Source of the DNA: Pseudomonas sp. PDM04
Lineage (GTDB): Bacteria > Pseudomonadota > Gammaproteobacteria > Pseudomonadales > Pseudomonadaceae
Assembly (NCBI RefSeq): GCF_014851765.1
Contig: NZ_JACVAI010000002.1
Span: 930,001 to 994,000 of the forward strand
Direction of reading: 5' to 3'
Length of the DNA: 64,000 bases
Numbering within the stretch: the stretch's first letter is position 1; each line of letters begins with the position of its first letter. Made by a program: the position numbers and the translations under genes. The notes below the pieces were generated by a model. The model was not told where the DNA came from and did not search any database. It was given only the letters and a program-made list of their open reading frames with translations. Of this stretch, positions 25,950-37,082 are shown in pieces.

Positions 25950-26813
25950 TTACACGAATTCCTCCCGCAACATGGCCACGAAGGCTTCCCGCGCCGGGTG
26001 CACCCCGGCGTTTTCGTGCCAGTAGAACAGGTTGTCGATCGCCGTCAGTTCAGGGAACTCGAACCCCGCGCAACCGGCGCCCCTGGCGTATTGATCGAAC
26101 ACGCCCCGGGGCACCAGGGCCACCCCCGCCCCCGCGCTCACGCAACCGACAATCGCGCCATAGCTGGCGAGGCTGACGATGGGCAGTGCCTGCCCCTGTC
26201 GCAACAGCCAGTGCTCCAGCGCCGCACGATAGGGGCAGCCCTGGGGCCACATGAACACGGTCTTGTCGCGCAAATCGGCAATGTCGCGCACCGGCCCCAG
26301 TGAGGTCGAGGCGATCAACAACAACTCCTCGCGGTACATGGGTGTGCGTTTGAGGTGCGAGCGCTCGACATCCACCGCGACGATTGCACCGTCGAGCCGA
26401 TGGCTGACCGTGTCATCGAGCAATTGCCCCCAACTGCCGGTGGTCAGCTCCAGCGCCACCGCCGGGTAACGCTTGTGGAACCTGGCAAGCAGCCGAGGCA
26501 GGCGACCGGTGGCGGACGATTCGATGGCACCGATGCGCAGCGGACCCGAGGGTTCGGCCGCAGGATCGACCGCGCGTTTGGCCTCGGCGGTGAGCGCGAG
26601 GATCTTCGAGGCGTAGGCGAGGAAGGTCTGCCCAGAGGGGCTGATGCGCAACCCCCGGCCCTCGCGCAGAAACAGCGCGACGCCCAGCTCCGCCTCCAGC
26701 GCCTTGATCCGCGCCGTGATGTTCGAGGGCACACAATGCAACAACTCGGCGGCACGGGCAATGCTGCCGACGTCGGCAACGGTCTTGAACATGCGAATCT
26801 GCGACAGCTCCAT
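25950..26813 (-). CDS. LysR-family regulator, divergent from an EamA transporter
   Basis: A 287-residue LysR-type regulator with an N-terminal helix-turn-helix (residues about 17-47, GSIARAAELLHCVPSNITAR) and a two-lobed effector domain from about 90. It resembles the PtrR-type regulators that control amine or amino-acid export. It is divergent from the EamA-family transporter at 26910, with 96 bases between them. This is the usual arrangement in which the regulator controls the transporter. The effector is unknown. Confidence 0.85.
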   Translation of the reverse strand: MELSQIRMFKTVADVGSIARAAELLHCVPSNITARIKALEAELGVALFLREGRGLRISPSGQTFLAYASKILALTAEAKRAVDPAAEPSGPLRIGAIESSATGRLPRLLARFHKRYPAVALELTTGSWGQLLDDTVSHRLDGAIVAVDVERSHLKRTPMYREELLLIASTSLGPVRDIADLRDKTVFMWPQGCPYRAALEHWLLRQGQALPIVSLASYGAIVGCVSAGAGVALVPRGVFDQYARGAGCAGFEFPELTAIDNLFYWHENAGVHPAREAFVAMLREEFV

Positions 26814-26909
26814 ACATCACCTAAAGTGAACTATCGTCGCAGTATAAGTCAGTTGTGGCGAATGGTCTGACTTCCGATACTCGCAGCACCTGCCTGCCGG
26901 TGCCCGACC

Positions 26910-27815
26910 ATGAAAACGCTGCCCCCCACTCCGCTGCACCCCGTCAAAATCATCCTGGCCATGGCGTTTGTCGTGGCGTGCTGGGGCTACTCCCCCAGCG
27001 GCATTCACATCGGCCTGCAAGCCTATGACCCCGGGCACCTGGCGTTATTGCGGTTTCTGGTGGCGTCGGCACTCATGGCGTTGATTGCGTCGATCAAGGG
27101 CATCACCCTGCCCCGGCTTCGCGACCTGCCGCTGCTGTTCGGACTCGGATTTTTCGCCGTCAGCCTGCACCACGTGGCGATCAATGTTGGCCAGCAGGGT
27201 GTCAGCGCCGGCGCATCGAGTGTCCTGGCGCAATCCACGCCCCTGTTCAGCACGCTGCTGGCGCGATTCGTCTTCAAGGACTGTGTCAGCGCGTGGCGCT
27301 GGGGTTGTGTGTTGCTCGGCCTGGCCGGCGTATTGATGGTGGTGGCCGGCGACCGAGGTCTGGGCAGTATCGATGGCCACGGCCTGTTGATCCTGCTGGC
27401 GGCGCTGTCCTGGAGCCTTTACTTTGCCCTGCAGAAGCACCATGGCGGGCGTTACGACGGGCTGACGCTGGTGTGCTGCACGGTGTGGTCGGGGACGGTG
27501 TTGCTGCTGGTGTATCTGCCGGGACTGGCGACCCAGGTGAGCAACGCCCCGCCCCAGGTGCAACTGGCCGTCCTGGCATTGGGGGTGTTTCCCAGTGCCC
27601 TCGCCTACCTGGCCTGGGCATTCGTGCTGGCACACGTCGATCTGAGCCGGACGACGATGACGCTGTACCTGGTGCCCCCGACCGCCATGGCGATGGCGTC
27701 CGTTGCCTTGGGCGAGCGTCCGACCCTGATGATCGTCGGCGGTGCGCTGGTCGTGCTGATCAGCGTGCTGGCGCTGAACCTGGAACGCAAGCCAGCGGTG
27801 ATCACCGATGCCTGA
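26910..27815 (+). CDS. EamA/DMT-family transporter
   Basis: A 301-residue membrane protein with ten predicted helices in two five-helix EamA repeats (residues about 13-140 and 155-290). It belongs to the drug/metabolite transporter superfamily, probably an exporter of amino acids or related metabolites. The start codon is ATG 26910. Its divergent LysR regulator (25950-26813) suggests inducible export. There is no family-specific signature that gives the substrate. Confidence 0.88.
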   Translation: MKTLPPTPLHPVKIILAMAFVVACWGYSPSGIHIGLQAYDPGHLALLRFLVASALMALIASIKGITLPRLRDLPLLFGLGFFAVSLHHVAINVGQQGVSAGASSVLAQSTPLFSTLLARFVFKDCVSAWRWGCVLLGLAGVLMVVAGDRGLGSIDGHGLLILLAALSWSLYFALQKHHGGRYDGLTLVCCTVWSGTVLLLVYLPGLATQVSNAPPQVQLAVLALGVFPSALAYLAWAFVLAHVDLSRTTMTLYLVPPTAMAMASVALGERPTLMIVGGALVVLISVLALNLERKPAVITDA

Positions 27816-27869
27816 ACGTGCGGCCACCGCGAAGGTTCCCGGACTGTTTGTTGGCAAACAACGCTTTTG

Positions 27870-27883
27870 TTGACCCAGGTCAA
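27870..27883. promoter_or_regulatory. FNR/Anr-like box upstream of the chemoreceptor gene
   Basis: TTGACCCAGGTCAA is a perfect inverted repeat of the TTGA(C/T)-N4-(A/G)TCAA type recognised by FNR-family regulators such as Anr and Dnr. It lies 176 bases upstream of the NIT-domain chemoreceptor start. A TGTATC -10-like element lies about 30 bases further on. The binding assignment is inferred. Confidence 0.5.
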
Positions 27884-28058
27884 AACAACTGCAAATGAGC
27901 CCCCTGGGACAGTGTATCGGCGCAAAAGTCGACGCCTTTTGCAGTGATAGCACTTAGCCACTCACGTAAGATGGGTCACAGGATGTGCGCAGATAAAAAG
28001 AGCGGTTCGACAACCTGGCGCCTCAATGAATTCAATATGGACTGAGGTGTAAAGGGCA

Positions 28059-30020
28059 ATGCTCAAGAATGCTCCGCTACGTTTGAAACTGCTGTTGATC
28101 CTGGCACTTCCCCTGCTCGGTTTTTTGCTGTTATCCGGTCTGTTCGTCACGAGCAACTATGAAACCTTGCGCGACATGAATACGACGGTGACGGCCAGCG
28201 CCACCGCGCAGAAGTTGAGTCGACTGATCACCGCATTGCAACGCGAGCGGGGTGCCAGCGGTGTGTTTCTGGGCAGCGGCGGCAAGTCGATGGCCGAGCA
28301 GATGGCGCAACTTCGCAAGGACTCCGATGTGTCGATCGAGGCCGTGCGCGGGTTGTCTGCCCAGGGGAACATCCCACTGTCAGATGCCATTCGCGCATTG
28401 GAAGGGGTCGCGGCCACGCGCGTACACGTTGATCAATTGAGCATCAGCGGCGTCGACTCGGGCACGCGTTATACCGGGATCGTCAACACCCTGATTGGTT
28501 ACACCCACTCCCTGGAAGCCAGCGTCAACAACGCAACGGTCATTCACGCACTCAGCGCACTCAATCAGTTCATCGAAATGAAAGAACGGGCCGGGCGCGA
28601 GCGAGTACTGCTCGGTCTGGTCTTCAACCAGGGGCATTTCGACGAAACACTGTTGTCGCGTTTCAGCAGTAACCTGGGGGAGTTCTCTGCTTATGCCGAT
28701 GCGTTCCGGCGCAAGGCCCCGCCCGCCTTGCTGCAACAGTTCGATGAACAGATGCAAACGCCGATTGCCCTCGAAGTTGCCAAGTTGCAACGCCTGGCCT
28801 TCGACATTCCACTGGGACAACCACTGAACATCAAACCCGAAATGTGGTTTCAAACCTCGACCCGACGCATTGACTTGATGAGCCAGATCGAAGATGCCCT
28901 GGGTCAAAGTGTCAGCAACCTGGCGATGCACGAACGGGATCTGGCCAGTCGCGCCCTGTGGCTGACGCTTGGCGCAGTGGTCGTGGCGCTGTTGGTGGTG
29001 TCGCTGCTCTCCTTCATCATCATCCGCACCATCAACCGGGCGGTCAGCGACGTCAACCGGGTACTGGACGGGTTGGCACAGCGCGACCTCACGGCGCGCG
29101 CCACCTATGAGAGCAAGGACGAGTTCGGCCAGATCTCCCTCAACCTCAACCGCATGGCCGAAGAGATCAGGGGCGTCGTGCAGGAAATCGGCAATGCCAC
29201 GGCACAAGTGGCGACTGCGGCGGAAGAATCGTCGGCGGTGACGATCCAGACCAGCCAAAGTGTTGGCCAGCAACGCCAGGGCACCGAACAGGTCGCCACC
29301 GCAATCAACGAAATGAGCGCGACGGTGCGCGAAGTGGCGCAAAGCACCAACGATGCCGCGCAGATGTCGCGACAGGTCAATCTCAGTACCGAGCAAGGAC
29401 GCGCGGAGATCGAAAGCACCATCGGACTGATTCGCCAGTTGTCAGGCCAGGCCGAGGACACCGCGCAGATCATCGGCAACCTGAAGGATGAAAGCCACGC
29501 GATCTCCTCTGTACTCGACGTGATTCGCGGCATCGCCGAACAGACCAACCTGCTGGCGCTGAACGCGGCGATCGAAGCGGCGCGGGCCGGGGAATTCGGG
29601 CGTGGTTTTGCGGTGGTCGCCTCCGAGGTGCGCACCCTGGCGCAGAAGACCCAGGAGTCCACAGGCAGCATTCAGCAGATGATCAGCAACCTGCAGGCCG
29701 GTTCGGACCATGCGGTCACCTCCATGCAACAGACCCTGGACAAGGCCCAGGATGGGGCGACCAAGGTCGAACGGGCGGGCGAATTGCTGGTGGAGATTGC
29801 CGACGGTGTCGCCCGCATCAACGACCGCAACATTCAGATCGCATCCGCCGCCGAAGAGCAGAGCGCCGTGTCGGAAGACATCAATCGCAACGTGAACGAG
29901 ATCAACGACCTGGTGATCCAGGTGAGTGCCGGCGCCGAGCAGACGGCCATTACCAGCCAGGAGCTGGCACGCCTGGCGGAGTACCAGCAACGACTGGTCA
30001 ATCGCTTCAAGATGGCCTGA
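28059..30020 (+). CDS. Methyl-accepting chemotaxis protein with NIT (nitrate/nitrite-sensing) domain
   Basis: A 653-residue transmembrane chemoreceptor. A first membrane helix (about 11-31) precedes a periplasmic sensor of about 260 residues containing the NIT-domain pattern [16 protein letters not shown] (about 58-75) and later [17 protein letters not shown] second helix follows at about 305-327, then HAMP and a long cytoplasmic signalling region. The kinase-control tip is [23 protein letters not shown] domains are known or proposed to sense nitrate and nitrite, so taxis to these ions is likely. An FNR-like box lies upstream. Confidence 0.9.
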   Translation: MLKNAPLRLKLLLILALPLLGFLLLSGLFVTSNYETLRDMNTTVTASATAQKLSRLITALQRERGASGVFLGSGGKSMAEQMAQLRKDSDVSIEAVRGLSAQGNIPLSDAIRALEGVAATRVHVDQLSISGVDSGTRYTGIVNTLIGYTHSLEASVNNATVIHALSALNQFIEMKERAGRERVLLGLVFNQGHFDETLLSRFSSNLGEFSAYADAFRRKAPPALLQQFDEQMQTPIALEVAKLQRLAFDIPLGQPLNIKPEMWFQTSTRRIDLMSQIEDALGQSVSNLAMHERDLASRALWLTLGAVVVALLVVSLLSFIIIRTINRAVSDVNRVLDGLAQRDLTARATYESKDEFGQISLNLNRMAEEIRGVVQEIGNATAQVATAAEESSAVTIQTSQSVGQQRQGTEQVATAINEMSATVREVAQSTNDAAQMSRQVNLSTEQGRAEIESTIGLIRQLSGQAEDTAQIIGNLKDESHAISSVLDVIRGIAEQTNLLALNAAIEAARAGEFGRGFAVVASEVRTLAQKTQESTGSIQQMISNLQAGSDHAVTSMQQTLDKAQDGATKVERAGELLVEIADGVARINDRNIQIASAAEEQSAVSEDINRNVNEINDLVIQVSAGAEQTAITSQELARLAEYQQRLVNRFKMA

Positions 30021-30042
30021 TCGCTAGCGGGCAGGTCCCCGC

Positions 30043-30759
30043 TCAGTCGCCACCGGCAAGAAACCGGTCGCGACTGTTGGTCAGGTGCAGCCACATGGCA
30101 GCCCGTGCCGCATCCGCATCCTGGCGCTTGATGGCATTGAGAATCGCCTCGTGCTCGAGGTTGGCGAGCTGCCCCAGCTTGCTCAAATCCGTGGCGCCGC
30201 GTTCGGCAGCGTTGACTCGGGTCCGGGGAATCATCGCACTGCCCAGGTGCTGCATGATTTCGCTGAAACAGACGTTGCCGGTGGCTTCGGCGATCAACAA
30301 GTGAAAGCGCCGGTCGGCCTCGACGCAACTGTCGTTGTTGGCGAGCAGGCTTTGATAGTCGTCCAGGGCCTGGCGCATCTGCGCCAGCTGCGGTTCAGTG
30401 CGGCGCACCGCCGCCAGCGCGGCAGCCTGGGTTTCGAGCCCCAGGCGCAACTCCAGAATGCTGCGCACACCCAGCGCGGTATCGACGTTGAGCCGCAACC
30501 CCTGCTCCGGCGCGCGCTCGATAACGAAGGTGCCGATGCCGTGCCGCGTTTCTACCAGCCCCGACGCCTGCAACTTCGAGATCGCCTCGCGCACCACCGT
30601 GCGACTGACGCCATGTTCGGCAACGATGCTGTTCTCCGACGGCAACTTGTCCCCCGGCAGCAACTGGCCGAGCAGGATGCTCTGGGTCAGTTTGCCGACC
30701 AGGTCATGGGCCAGGTTGTGGGTGCGCTTGCGGGCAGGCGCTTCCAGGTCTTCTTGCAT
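30043..30759 (-). CDS. GntR/FadR (FCD)-family regulator of the glucarate genes
   Basis: A 238-residue regulator starting at 30759 (MQEDLEAPARKRTH). The N-terminal winged helix (about 10-75, GDKLPSENSIVAEHGVSR, VREAISKLQASG) is followed by an FCD effector domain from about 95 whose conserved Asp/His residues bind a metal and carboxylate ligands. It is divergent from the glucarate transporter and dehydratase genes, so I infer it is their repressor, sensing glucarate or a downstream intermediate. Candidate operators are at 30836 and 30969. An alternative upstream start is not supported by a ribosome site. Confidence 0.85.
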   Translation of the reverse strand: MQEDLEAPARKRTHNLAHDLVGKLTQSILLGQLLPGDKLPSENSIVAEHGVSRTVVREAISKLQASGLVETRHGIGTFVIERAPEQGLRLNVDTALGVRSILELRLGLETQAAALAAVRRTEPQLAQMRQALDDYQSLLANNDSCVEADRRFHLLIAEATGNVCFSEIMQHLGSAMIPRTRVNAAERGATDLSKLGQLANLEHEAILNAIKRQDADAARAAMWLHLTNSRDRFLAGGD

Positions 30760-30835
30760 GGGGATCATCCAAAAACGCGGTTGACGGAATCCTAGCATCG
30801 CGGATGGACGGAAGCCTCAACAAACGCACACCAAC

Positions 30836-30846
30836 TTGTATGACAA
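30836..30846. promoter_or_regulatory. Candidate GntR/FCD operator 1
   Basis: TTGTATGACAA has perfect TTGT...ACAA arms around a three-base centre, the form used by FadR/FCD regulators. A second, partial copy (TTGTATGATGTC) lies at 30969-30980. Both are in the 288-base gap between the divergent regulator and transporter genes. Confidence 0.5.
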
Positions 30847-30968
30847 CACTCAACAATTTCGGTAAAACCAGTGAAATCCGACGGATAACCAAGTAGCGAA
30901 TAATCACGAAATCCCGATTAAATCTCCATAATGCTGGGCGATAGCGCTTGCGAAACAAAAAAATGCAG

Positions 30969-30980
30969 TTGTATGATGTC
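30969..30980. promoter_or_regulatory. Candidate GntR/FCD operator 2
   Basis: TTGTATGATGTC repeats eight bases of the operator at 30836 and lies 68 bases before the transporter start. It is the weaker site. Confidence 0.4.
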
Positions 30981-30990
30981 TTTCAACAAC

Positions 30991-31017
30991 GCAACACCCG
31001 CAACACCCGCAACACCC
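30991..31017. repeat. Three tandem copies of GCAACACCC
   Basis: The nine-base unit GCAACACCC is repeated three times without interruption in the leader of the glucarate transporter gene, 31 bases before its GTG. It is C/A-rich and unstructured. It could be a site for a translational regulator or simply replication slippage. Confidence 0.7.
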
Positions 31018-31047
31018 CGCATAAAAATAATCAGTGGGAGACATCAA

Positions 31048-32394
31048 GTGAAAACACCCCTCACCGGGACGCACGGCGGTCTTGATCCGACCCTGCAATC
31101 CGCCATCTCGAAAGTGAAACGCCACGTTCTGCCGCTCTTCGTCATCATGTTCATCGTCAACTACATCGACCGCGTGAACATCGGCTTCGTCCGTACCCAC
31201 ATGGAACACGACCTGGGCATTGGCGCTGCCGCCTACGGCTTGGGTGCCGGCCTGTTCTTCATCGGTTACGCGCTGTTCGAAGTCCCCTCCAACCTCCTCC
31301 TGCAAAAAGTCGGCGCCCGCGTCTGGTTGACCCGGATCATGCTGACCTGGGGCCTGGTCGCCGCCGGCATGGCCTTCATCCAGAACGAAACCCACTTCTA
31401 TATCCTGCGTTTTCTGCTGGGCGTGGCTGAAGCCGGATTCTTTCCGGGTGTCATCTACTACTTCACCCGCTGGTTGCCCGGCGTCGAACGCGGCAAGGCT
31501 ATCGCGATCTTCCTCAGTGGCTCGGCGATTGCGTCGTTGATCTCCGGCCCACTGTCCGGGTTGCTTCTGCAAATCGACGGGCTCGGCCTGCATGGCTGGC
31601 AATGGATGTACTTCATTGAAGGCATGTTCTCGGTGGGCCTGTGCGCATTCGTCTGGTTCTGGCTCGACTCCAGACCCCACGACGCCAAATGGCTCGACCG
31701 CGCCGAACAGGACGCCCTGGTCAAGGCCATCGACGCCGAACAACTGGCCCGCGAAGCCGCGACGCCCGTCAAGCCGTCCCTGGGCACGCTGCTCAAGGAT
31801 CGTCAGATCATCCTGTTCTGCCTGATCTATTTCTTCATTCAGCTGACCATCTATGCCGCGACGTTCTGGCTGCCGAGCATCATCAAGAAGATGGGCGACC
31901 TCAGCGACATTCAGGTCGGGTTGTTCAACTCGATCCCGTGGCTGCTGTCGATCGTCGGCATGTACGCCTTCGCTTCGCTGTCGGCGAAATGGAAACACCA
32001 GCAAGCCTGGGTGGCCGCGGCCCTGCTGATCGCGGCGGCGGGGATGTTCATGTCCACCACCGGCGGGCCGATCTTCGCGTTCGTGGCGATCTGCTTCGCG
32101 GCGCTGGGGTTCAAGTCGGCCTCGTCGCTGTTCTGGCCGATTCCCCAGGCCTACCTCGATGCGCGTATCGCTGCGGGGGTGATCGCACTGATCAACTCGG
32201 TGGGCAACCTCGGCGGCTTCGTGGCCCCCACCACCTTCGGCCTGCTGGAACAACACACCGGCTCGATCCAGGGCGGGCTGTATGGCCTGGCTGCAACCTC
32301 GATCATCGCCGCGATCATCGTGTTCGCCGCCCGCAACACGCCCAAGGCCGCATCGCCGACGGCATCGGACAAACCCGCGCCCCAACACGCCTGA
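31048..32394 (+). CDS. gudP: MFS glucarate/galactarate transporter
   Basis: A 448-residue importer of the anion:cation symporter family within MFS, matching GudP/GarP. The start is a GTG at 31048, eight bases after GGGAG; upstream in-frame codons are non-coding leader. It has twelve helices with the family segments NYIDRVNIGF near residue 35 and GVAEAGFFPGVIYY near 130. Immediately downstream is glucarate dehydratase, so it supplies D-glucarate for that enzyme. It is probably controlled by the divergent GntR regulator. Confidence 0.88.
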   Translation: MKTPLTGTHGGLDPTLQSAISKVKRHVLPLFVIMFIVNYIDRVNIGFVRTHMEHDLGIGAAAYGLGAGLFFIGYALFEVPSNLLLQKVGARVWLTRIMLTWGLVAAGMAFIQNETHFYILRFLLGVAEAGFFPGVIYYFTRWLPGVERGKAIAIFLSGSAIASLISGPLSGLLLQIDGLGLHGWQWMYFIEGMFSVGLCAFVWFWLDSRPHDAKWLDRAEQDALVKAIDAEQLAREAATPVKPSLGTLLKDRQIILFCLIYFFIQLTIYAATFWLPSIIKKMGDLSDIQVGLFNSIPWLLSIVGMYAFASLSAKWKHQQAWVAAALLIAAAGMFMSTTGGPIFAFVAICFAALGFKSASSLFWPIPQAYLDARIAAGVIALINSVGNLGGFVAPTTFGLLEQHTGSIQGGLYGLAATSIIAAIIVFAARNTPKAASPTASDKPAPQHA

Positions 32395-32418
32395 CATGGC
32401 TTTCAAAAGGATAACAAC

Positions 32419-33762
32419 ATGACCGCACATGACACCGCCAAAGCCCCGATCATCACCAGCATGCAAGTCGTTCCAGTGGCTGGCCACGACGGCATGCTGC
32501 TCAACCTGAGCGGCGCCCACGGGCCGTTTTTCACCCGCAACATCGTGATCCTCAAGGACAACGCCGGTCACACCGGGGTCGGCGAAGTGCCGGGCGGCGA
32601 GAAGATCCGCCAGACCCTGGAAGATGCCCGCTCACTGGTCGTCGGCAGCCCGATCGGCACTTGGCAGAAGATTCTCAATCAAGTGCGCCGGACCTTCGCC
32701 GATCGCGATGCCGGTGGGCGCGGCTTGCAGACGTTCGACCTGCGCATCACCATCCACGCCGTCACGGGCCTGGAAGCGGCACTCCTGGATTTGCTCGGTC
32801 AGCACCTCGACGTGCCGGTCGCCGCCCTGCTCGGCGAAGGCCAGCAACGCGACGAGGTGAAGATGCTTGGTTATCTGTTTTATGTCGGTGATCGCCAGCA
32901 GACGGACCTGGCCTACCGCAGCGAACCGGACGCCGACAATGACTGGTTCCGCCTGCGTCATGAAAAAGCCATGACCGCCGAGGCGGTGGTCCGCCTGGCC
33001 GAGGCCGCCCACGCTCGTTATGGTTTCCAGGACTTCAAGCTCAAGGGTGGCGTGCTCAGCGGCGACGAGGAAATCCAGGCCGTCACCGCGCTGGCCGAAC
33101 GCTTCCCCGATGCGCGCATCACCCTCGATCCGAACGGTGCGTGGTCGCTGAAGGAAGCGATTCGTCTGTGCCGCGACCAGCACCACGTTCTGGCCTACGC
33201 CGAAGACCCCTGCGGCGCGGAAAACGGTTACTCGGGCCGCGAAGTCATGGCTGAGTTCCGCCGTGCCACCGGCCTGAAAACCGCGACCAACATGATCGCC
33301 ACCGACTGGCGGGAAATGGGTCATGCGATCCAGTTGCAGTCGGTGGACATCCCGTTGGCCGACCCGCATTTCTGGACCATGCAGGGCTCGGTGCGCGTGG
33401 CGCAGATGTGCCACGAGTGGGGCCTGACCTGGGGTTCGCACTCCAACAACCACTTCGATATTTCCCTGGCGATGTTCACCCATGTCGCGGCAGCGGCACC
33501 GGGTGACATCACCGCCATCGACACCCACTGGATCTGGCAGGACGGCCAGCGCCTGACCAAGGCCCCGCTGCAGATCGTCGACGGTTGTGTGCAGGTGCCG
33601 AAGAAACCGGGACTGGGGATCGAGCTGGACATCGACCAACTGGCCAAGGCCCACGAGCTGTACAAGGGCATGGGACTGGGCGCGCGCAATGACAGCGTGG
33701 CAATGCAGTTTCTGATTCCGGGTTGGACGTTCGATAACAAGCGGCCGTGTCTGGTGCGGTGA
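32419..33762 (+). CDS. gudD: D-glucarate dehydratase
   Basis: GudD dehydrates D-glucarate (and idarate) to 5-keto-4-deoxy-D-glucarate in the cytosol. The 447-residue product is an enolase-superfamily member of standard length. The catalytic Lys pair is in FKLKGG (about 207-211), the metal-binding Asp and Glu follow in [15 protein letters not shown] and later segments, and the catalytic His is in [12 protein letters not shown] (about 340). It is 24 bases after the gudP stop, so the two are one operon. A REPIN follows. Confidence 0.97.
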   Translation: MTAHDTAKAPIITSMQVVPVAGHDGMLLNLSGAHGPFFTRNIVILKDNAGHTGVGEVPGGEKIRQTLEDARSLVVGSPIGTWQKILNQVRRTFADRDAGGRGLQTFDLRITIHAVTGLEAALLDLLGQHLDVPVAALLGEGQQRDEVKMLGYLFYVGDRQQTDLAYRSEPDADNDWFRLRHEKAMTAEAVVRLAEAAHARYGFQDFKLKGGVLSGDEEIQAVTALAERFPDARITLDPNGAWSLKEAIRLCRDQHHVLAYAEDPCGAENGYSGREVMAEFRRATGLKTATNMIATDWREMGHAIQLQSVDIPLADPHFWTMQGSVRVAQMCHEWGLTWGSHSNNHFDISLAMFTHVAAAAPGDITAIDTHWIWQDGQRLTKAPLQIVDGCVQVPKKPGLGIELDIDQLAKAHELYKGMGLGARNDSVAMQFLIPGWTFDNKRPCLVR

Positions 33763-33785
33763 TCCAACGGGCATTCAGTGCTCAA

Positions 33786-33879
33786 ATGTGGAGCGAGCCT
33801 GCTCGCGACAGCGGAGTGACAGGGGACGATGAGGTTGCCCGTCGGTGCCTCATCGCGAGCGGGCTCGCTCCCACAGGGT
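33786..33879. repeat. REPIN (paired REP palindromes)
   Basis: Inverted REP units, TGTGGAGCGAGCCTGCTCGCG (left) and ATCGCGAGCGGGCTCGCTC (right), are separated by about 40 bases, between the convergent gudD and ampR genes. The spacer is unlike that of the REPINs at 13110 and 49862. Confidence 0.85.
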
Positions 33880-33892
33880 CATGGAGTGTCCG

Positions 33893-34771
33893 CTAGTGCG
33901 GGTGGGCCGCCTGCAACAACCACCCCTTGAACGCCGCCATCGCCGATGTTTCCGCACGCGATTGCAAGCGGGTCAGCCAGTAGCTGCCGGTGGTGATGCC
34001 GATGGCGAACGGCTGCTCGATGGCGCCCGACGCCAGTTGCCGGGCAAACATCAGGGGCGGCGCCAGCGCCACGCCGGCGCCTTGCAGGGCCGCCTCCATC
34101 ATCGCCAGCGACGAGTCGAAGACGATGCTGCGCGTCGACGCGACATGGGGCGCCAGGCCAGTGGCCTGAAACCACTCAGGCCACTCGTCCGTGCGATAGG
34201 ATCGCAGCAGCGTCTGCTGCAACAGGTCGTCGGGGGCCTGCAATTGCCGGGCAATCTGCGGCACGCACAACACCGACAACGGCGCTTCGATCAAGCGCAC
34301 CGCCTCAATGCCGTGCCACGCGCCTGCGCCAAACCGGATGGCATAATCCAGGCCTTCGGCGGCAACATCCACCCGATTGTTGTTGGTCGACAGGCGCAGA
34401 TCTATGAATGGATGTTTCGCCTGGAAGTCGGCCAGTCGCGGCAGCAACCACCCCACCGCGAACGTCCCCACCGCGCCCACCGTCAACACTTCGCGAAAAT
34501 GCCCGCCCTCGAAACGCTCCAGGGTTTGAGCGATACGGTCGAATGAATCGCGCAACACCGGCAGCAGGGTTTCCCCTTCGCTGGTCAGCATCAGCCCGCG
34601 TGGCAAGCGCTTGAACAGCGTCACCTTGAGCTGGGCTTCCAGGCTCTTGACCTGATGACTCACCGCCGCCTGGGTGACACACAACTCCACCGCCGCCCGG
34701 GTGAAACTCAGGTGTCGCGCCGATGCCTCGAAAGCACGCAGAGCGTTAAGCGGTAGTTGTGGGCGAATCAT
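33893..34771 (-). CDS. ampR: LysR-family regulator AmpR
   Basis: AmpR controls the chromosomal cephalosporinase gene ampC in response to cell-wall muropeptides. The 292-residue product starts at 34771 (MIRPQLPLNALRAFEASARH), five bases after GGGAG, and closely follows Pseudomonas AmpR over its length. The helix-turn-helix is in SFTRAAVELCVTQAAVSHQV. The effector domain includes EGLDYAIRFGAGAWHGIEAV. It is divergent from ampC with 161 bases between the starts, the classical ampR-ampC arrangement. Confidence 0.92.
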   Translation of the reverse strand: MIRPQLPLNALRAFEASARHLSFTRAAVELCVTQAAVSHQVKSLEAQLKVTLFKRLPRGLMLTSEGETLLPVLRDSFDRIAQTLERFEGGHFREVLTVGAVGTFAVGWLLPRLADFQAKHPFIDLRLSTNNNRVDVAAEGLDYAIRFGAGAWHGIEAVRLIEAPLSVLCVPQIARQLQAPDDLLQQTLLRSYRTDEWPEWFQATGLAPHVASTRSIVFDSSLAMMEAALQGAGVALAPPLMFARQLASGAIEQPFAIGITTGSYWLTRLQSRAETSAMAAFKGWLLQAAHPH

Positions 34772-34842
34772 GCCGACTCCCAAATTTTTCTAATGGCCAG
34801 GCCGAGATAACGTCGTTTGTCGCGACTCGGCAAAGTGAATAG

Positions 34843-36099
<1,257 letters not shown>

Positions 36100-36207
36100 T
36101 CGGACACCGTGGGAACGCTCGCGATGGCCATGACAGTCGACCTGGTCGCGGCCTGTCACGCCACCATCGCCAGCAAGTCGGTGGCTCTCCCTCGGTAGCG
36201 CTGCGGC

Positions 36208-36774
36208 TCAATCGTCCGGCTGCTCGGGTGGCTTGGCCGGTTTCGCCGGCTTGGCGGGTTTGGCATTCTTGGCGCCCTTGGCCGGGGCGGGCTCGGCGGC
36301 TGGAGGTGCCGGTGGTGCGGCAGCCGCCGCTTCCTTCTCGGCCATTGGCATGGCGTCGATGGTGGCGAAGATTTTCTGCAGGTCCAGCGCCCTTGATTCT
36401 TCGCCCGAGCTTTCGAGTTTCTTCTCTCCGTCCTTGCCCACCAGAATCACTTTGGGCAACGGCCCTGCCCCCAGCTTCAGGGCACGGATCAGGGCCATCG
36501 TGTCCTGTTGGCCGATGTCCTTGCCATCCAGCTGGCCCGACATGTTCAGCACGCTGTACACCTTGATGTTGCGGTCGGCGATCCCTTGCTTGTTGGCCGG
36601 GTCTTCCAGCGATTTCTTCAGGCTGACCCACGTTGGGTCCACAGTGCTTTGGGCGATGACAATCAGCGGGCGGGCCAGGCCTTTGAAGACATCCAATGGC
36701 GAATCACCATCAGCGGCGAACAGGGGACCGGTGAAGGCCAGCAGGGTTGTCAGGGTCAGTGACCTGATGAGCAT
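36208..36774 (-). CDS. DUF4174-family periplasmic protein
   Basis: A 188-residue exported protein. The start at 36774 (MLIRSLTLTTLLAFTG) is six bases after AAGGAG; an ATG two codons earlier touches the ribosome site. The signal peptide ends at LFAAD. Residues about 25-140 match DUF4174, a thioredoxin-like fold without a CxxC pair (LDVFKGLARPLIVIA). The last 45 residues are an Ala/Pro/Lys-rich repeat (PAKPAKPAKPP), probably disordered and wall-binding. It stands alone between ampC and the ABC-F gene. Confidence 0.8.
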   Translation of the reverse strand: MLIRSLTLTTLLAFTGPLFAADGDSPLDVFKGLARPLIVIAQSTVDPTWVSLKKSLEDPANKQGIADRNIKVYSVLNMSGQLDGKDIGQQDTMALIRALKLGAGPLPKVILVGKDGEKKLESSGEESRALDLQKIFATIDAMPMAEKEAAAAAPPAPPAAEPAPAKGAKNAKPAKPAKPAKPPEQPDD

Positions 36775-37082
36775 GCGCATCTCCTTTTGATATCCACGCT
36801 CTAATGATTGCGCATCGCGGCGATCGTTCCGGGTGACGCACCGCAATTGTGTTTCGCCATGTCCCAAGCTTAGGTCAGGGCAGTCAATGCGCAACAGGCT
36901 GGCGATACTGACAATCGGTGATTGCCCCACTGGCCTCTCCGATTTCATAATCGCCGTTCTTTCCGCTTCGCTTGAGGTGTTCGTCCGATGCGCAATTGAT
37001 GCCGCCGTCCTTTTTGACGGTCCCGTCTTCATTTTTTCCCACGCCGTGGGGAAATGATCATTGGCATCCATTGAGAACACCC

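Noticed and set aside
30991..31017. Tandem nine-base repeats considered as a CRISPR array
   Set aside because: Units are nine bases long without spacers and there are no cas genes in the window.
36106..36180. GTGGGAACGCTCGCGA segment considered as a REP
   Set aside because: Partial similarity only, without the paired inverted unit.
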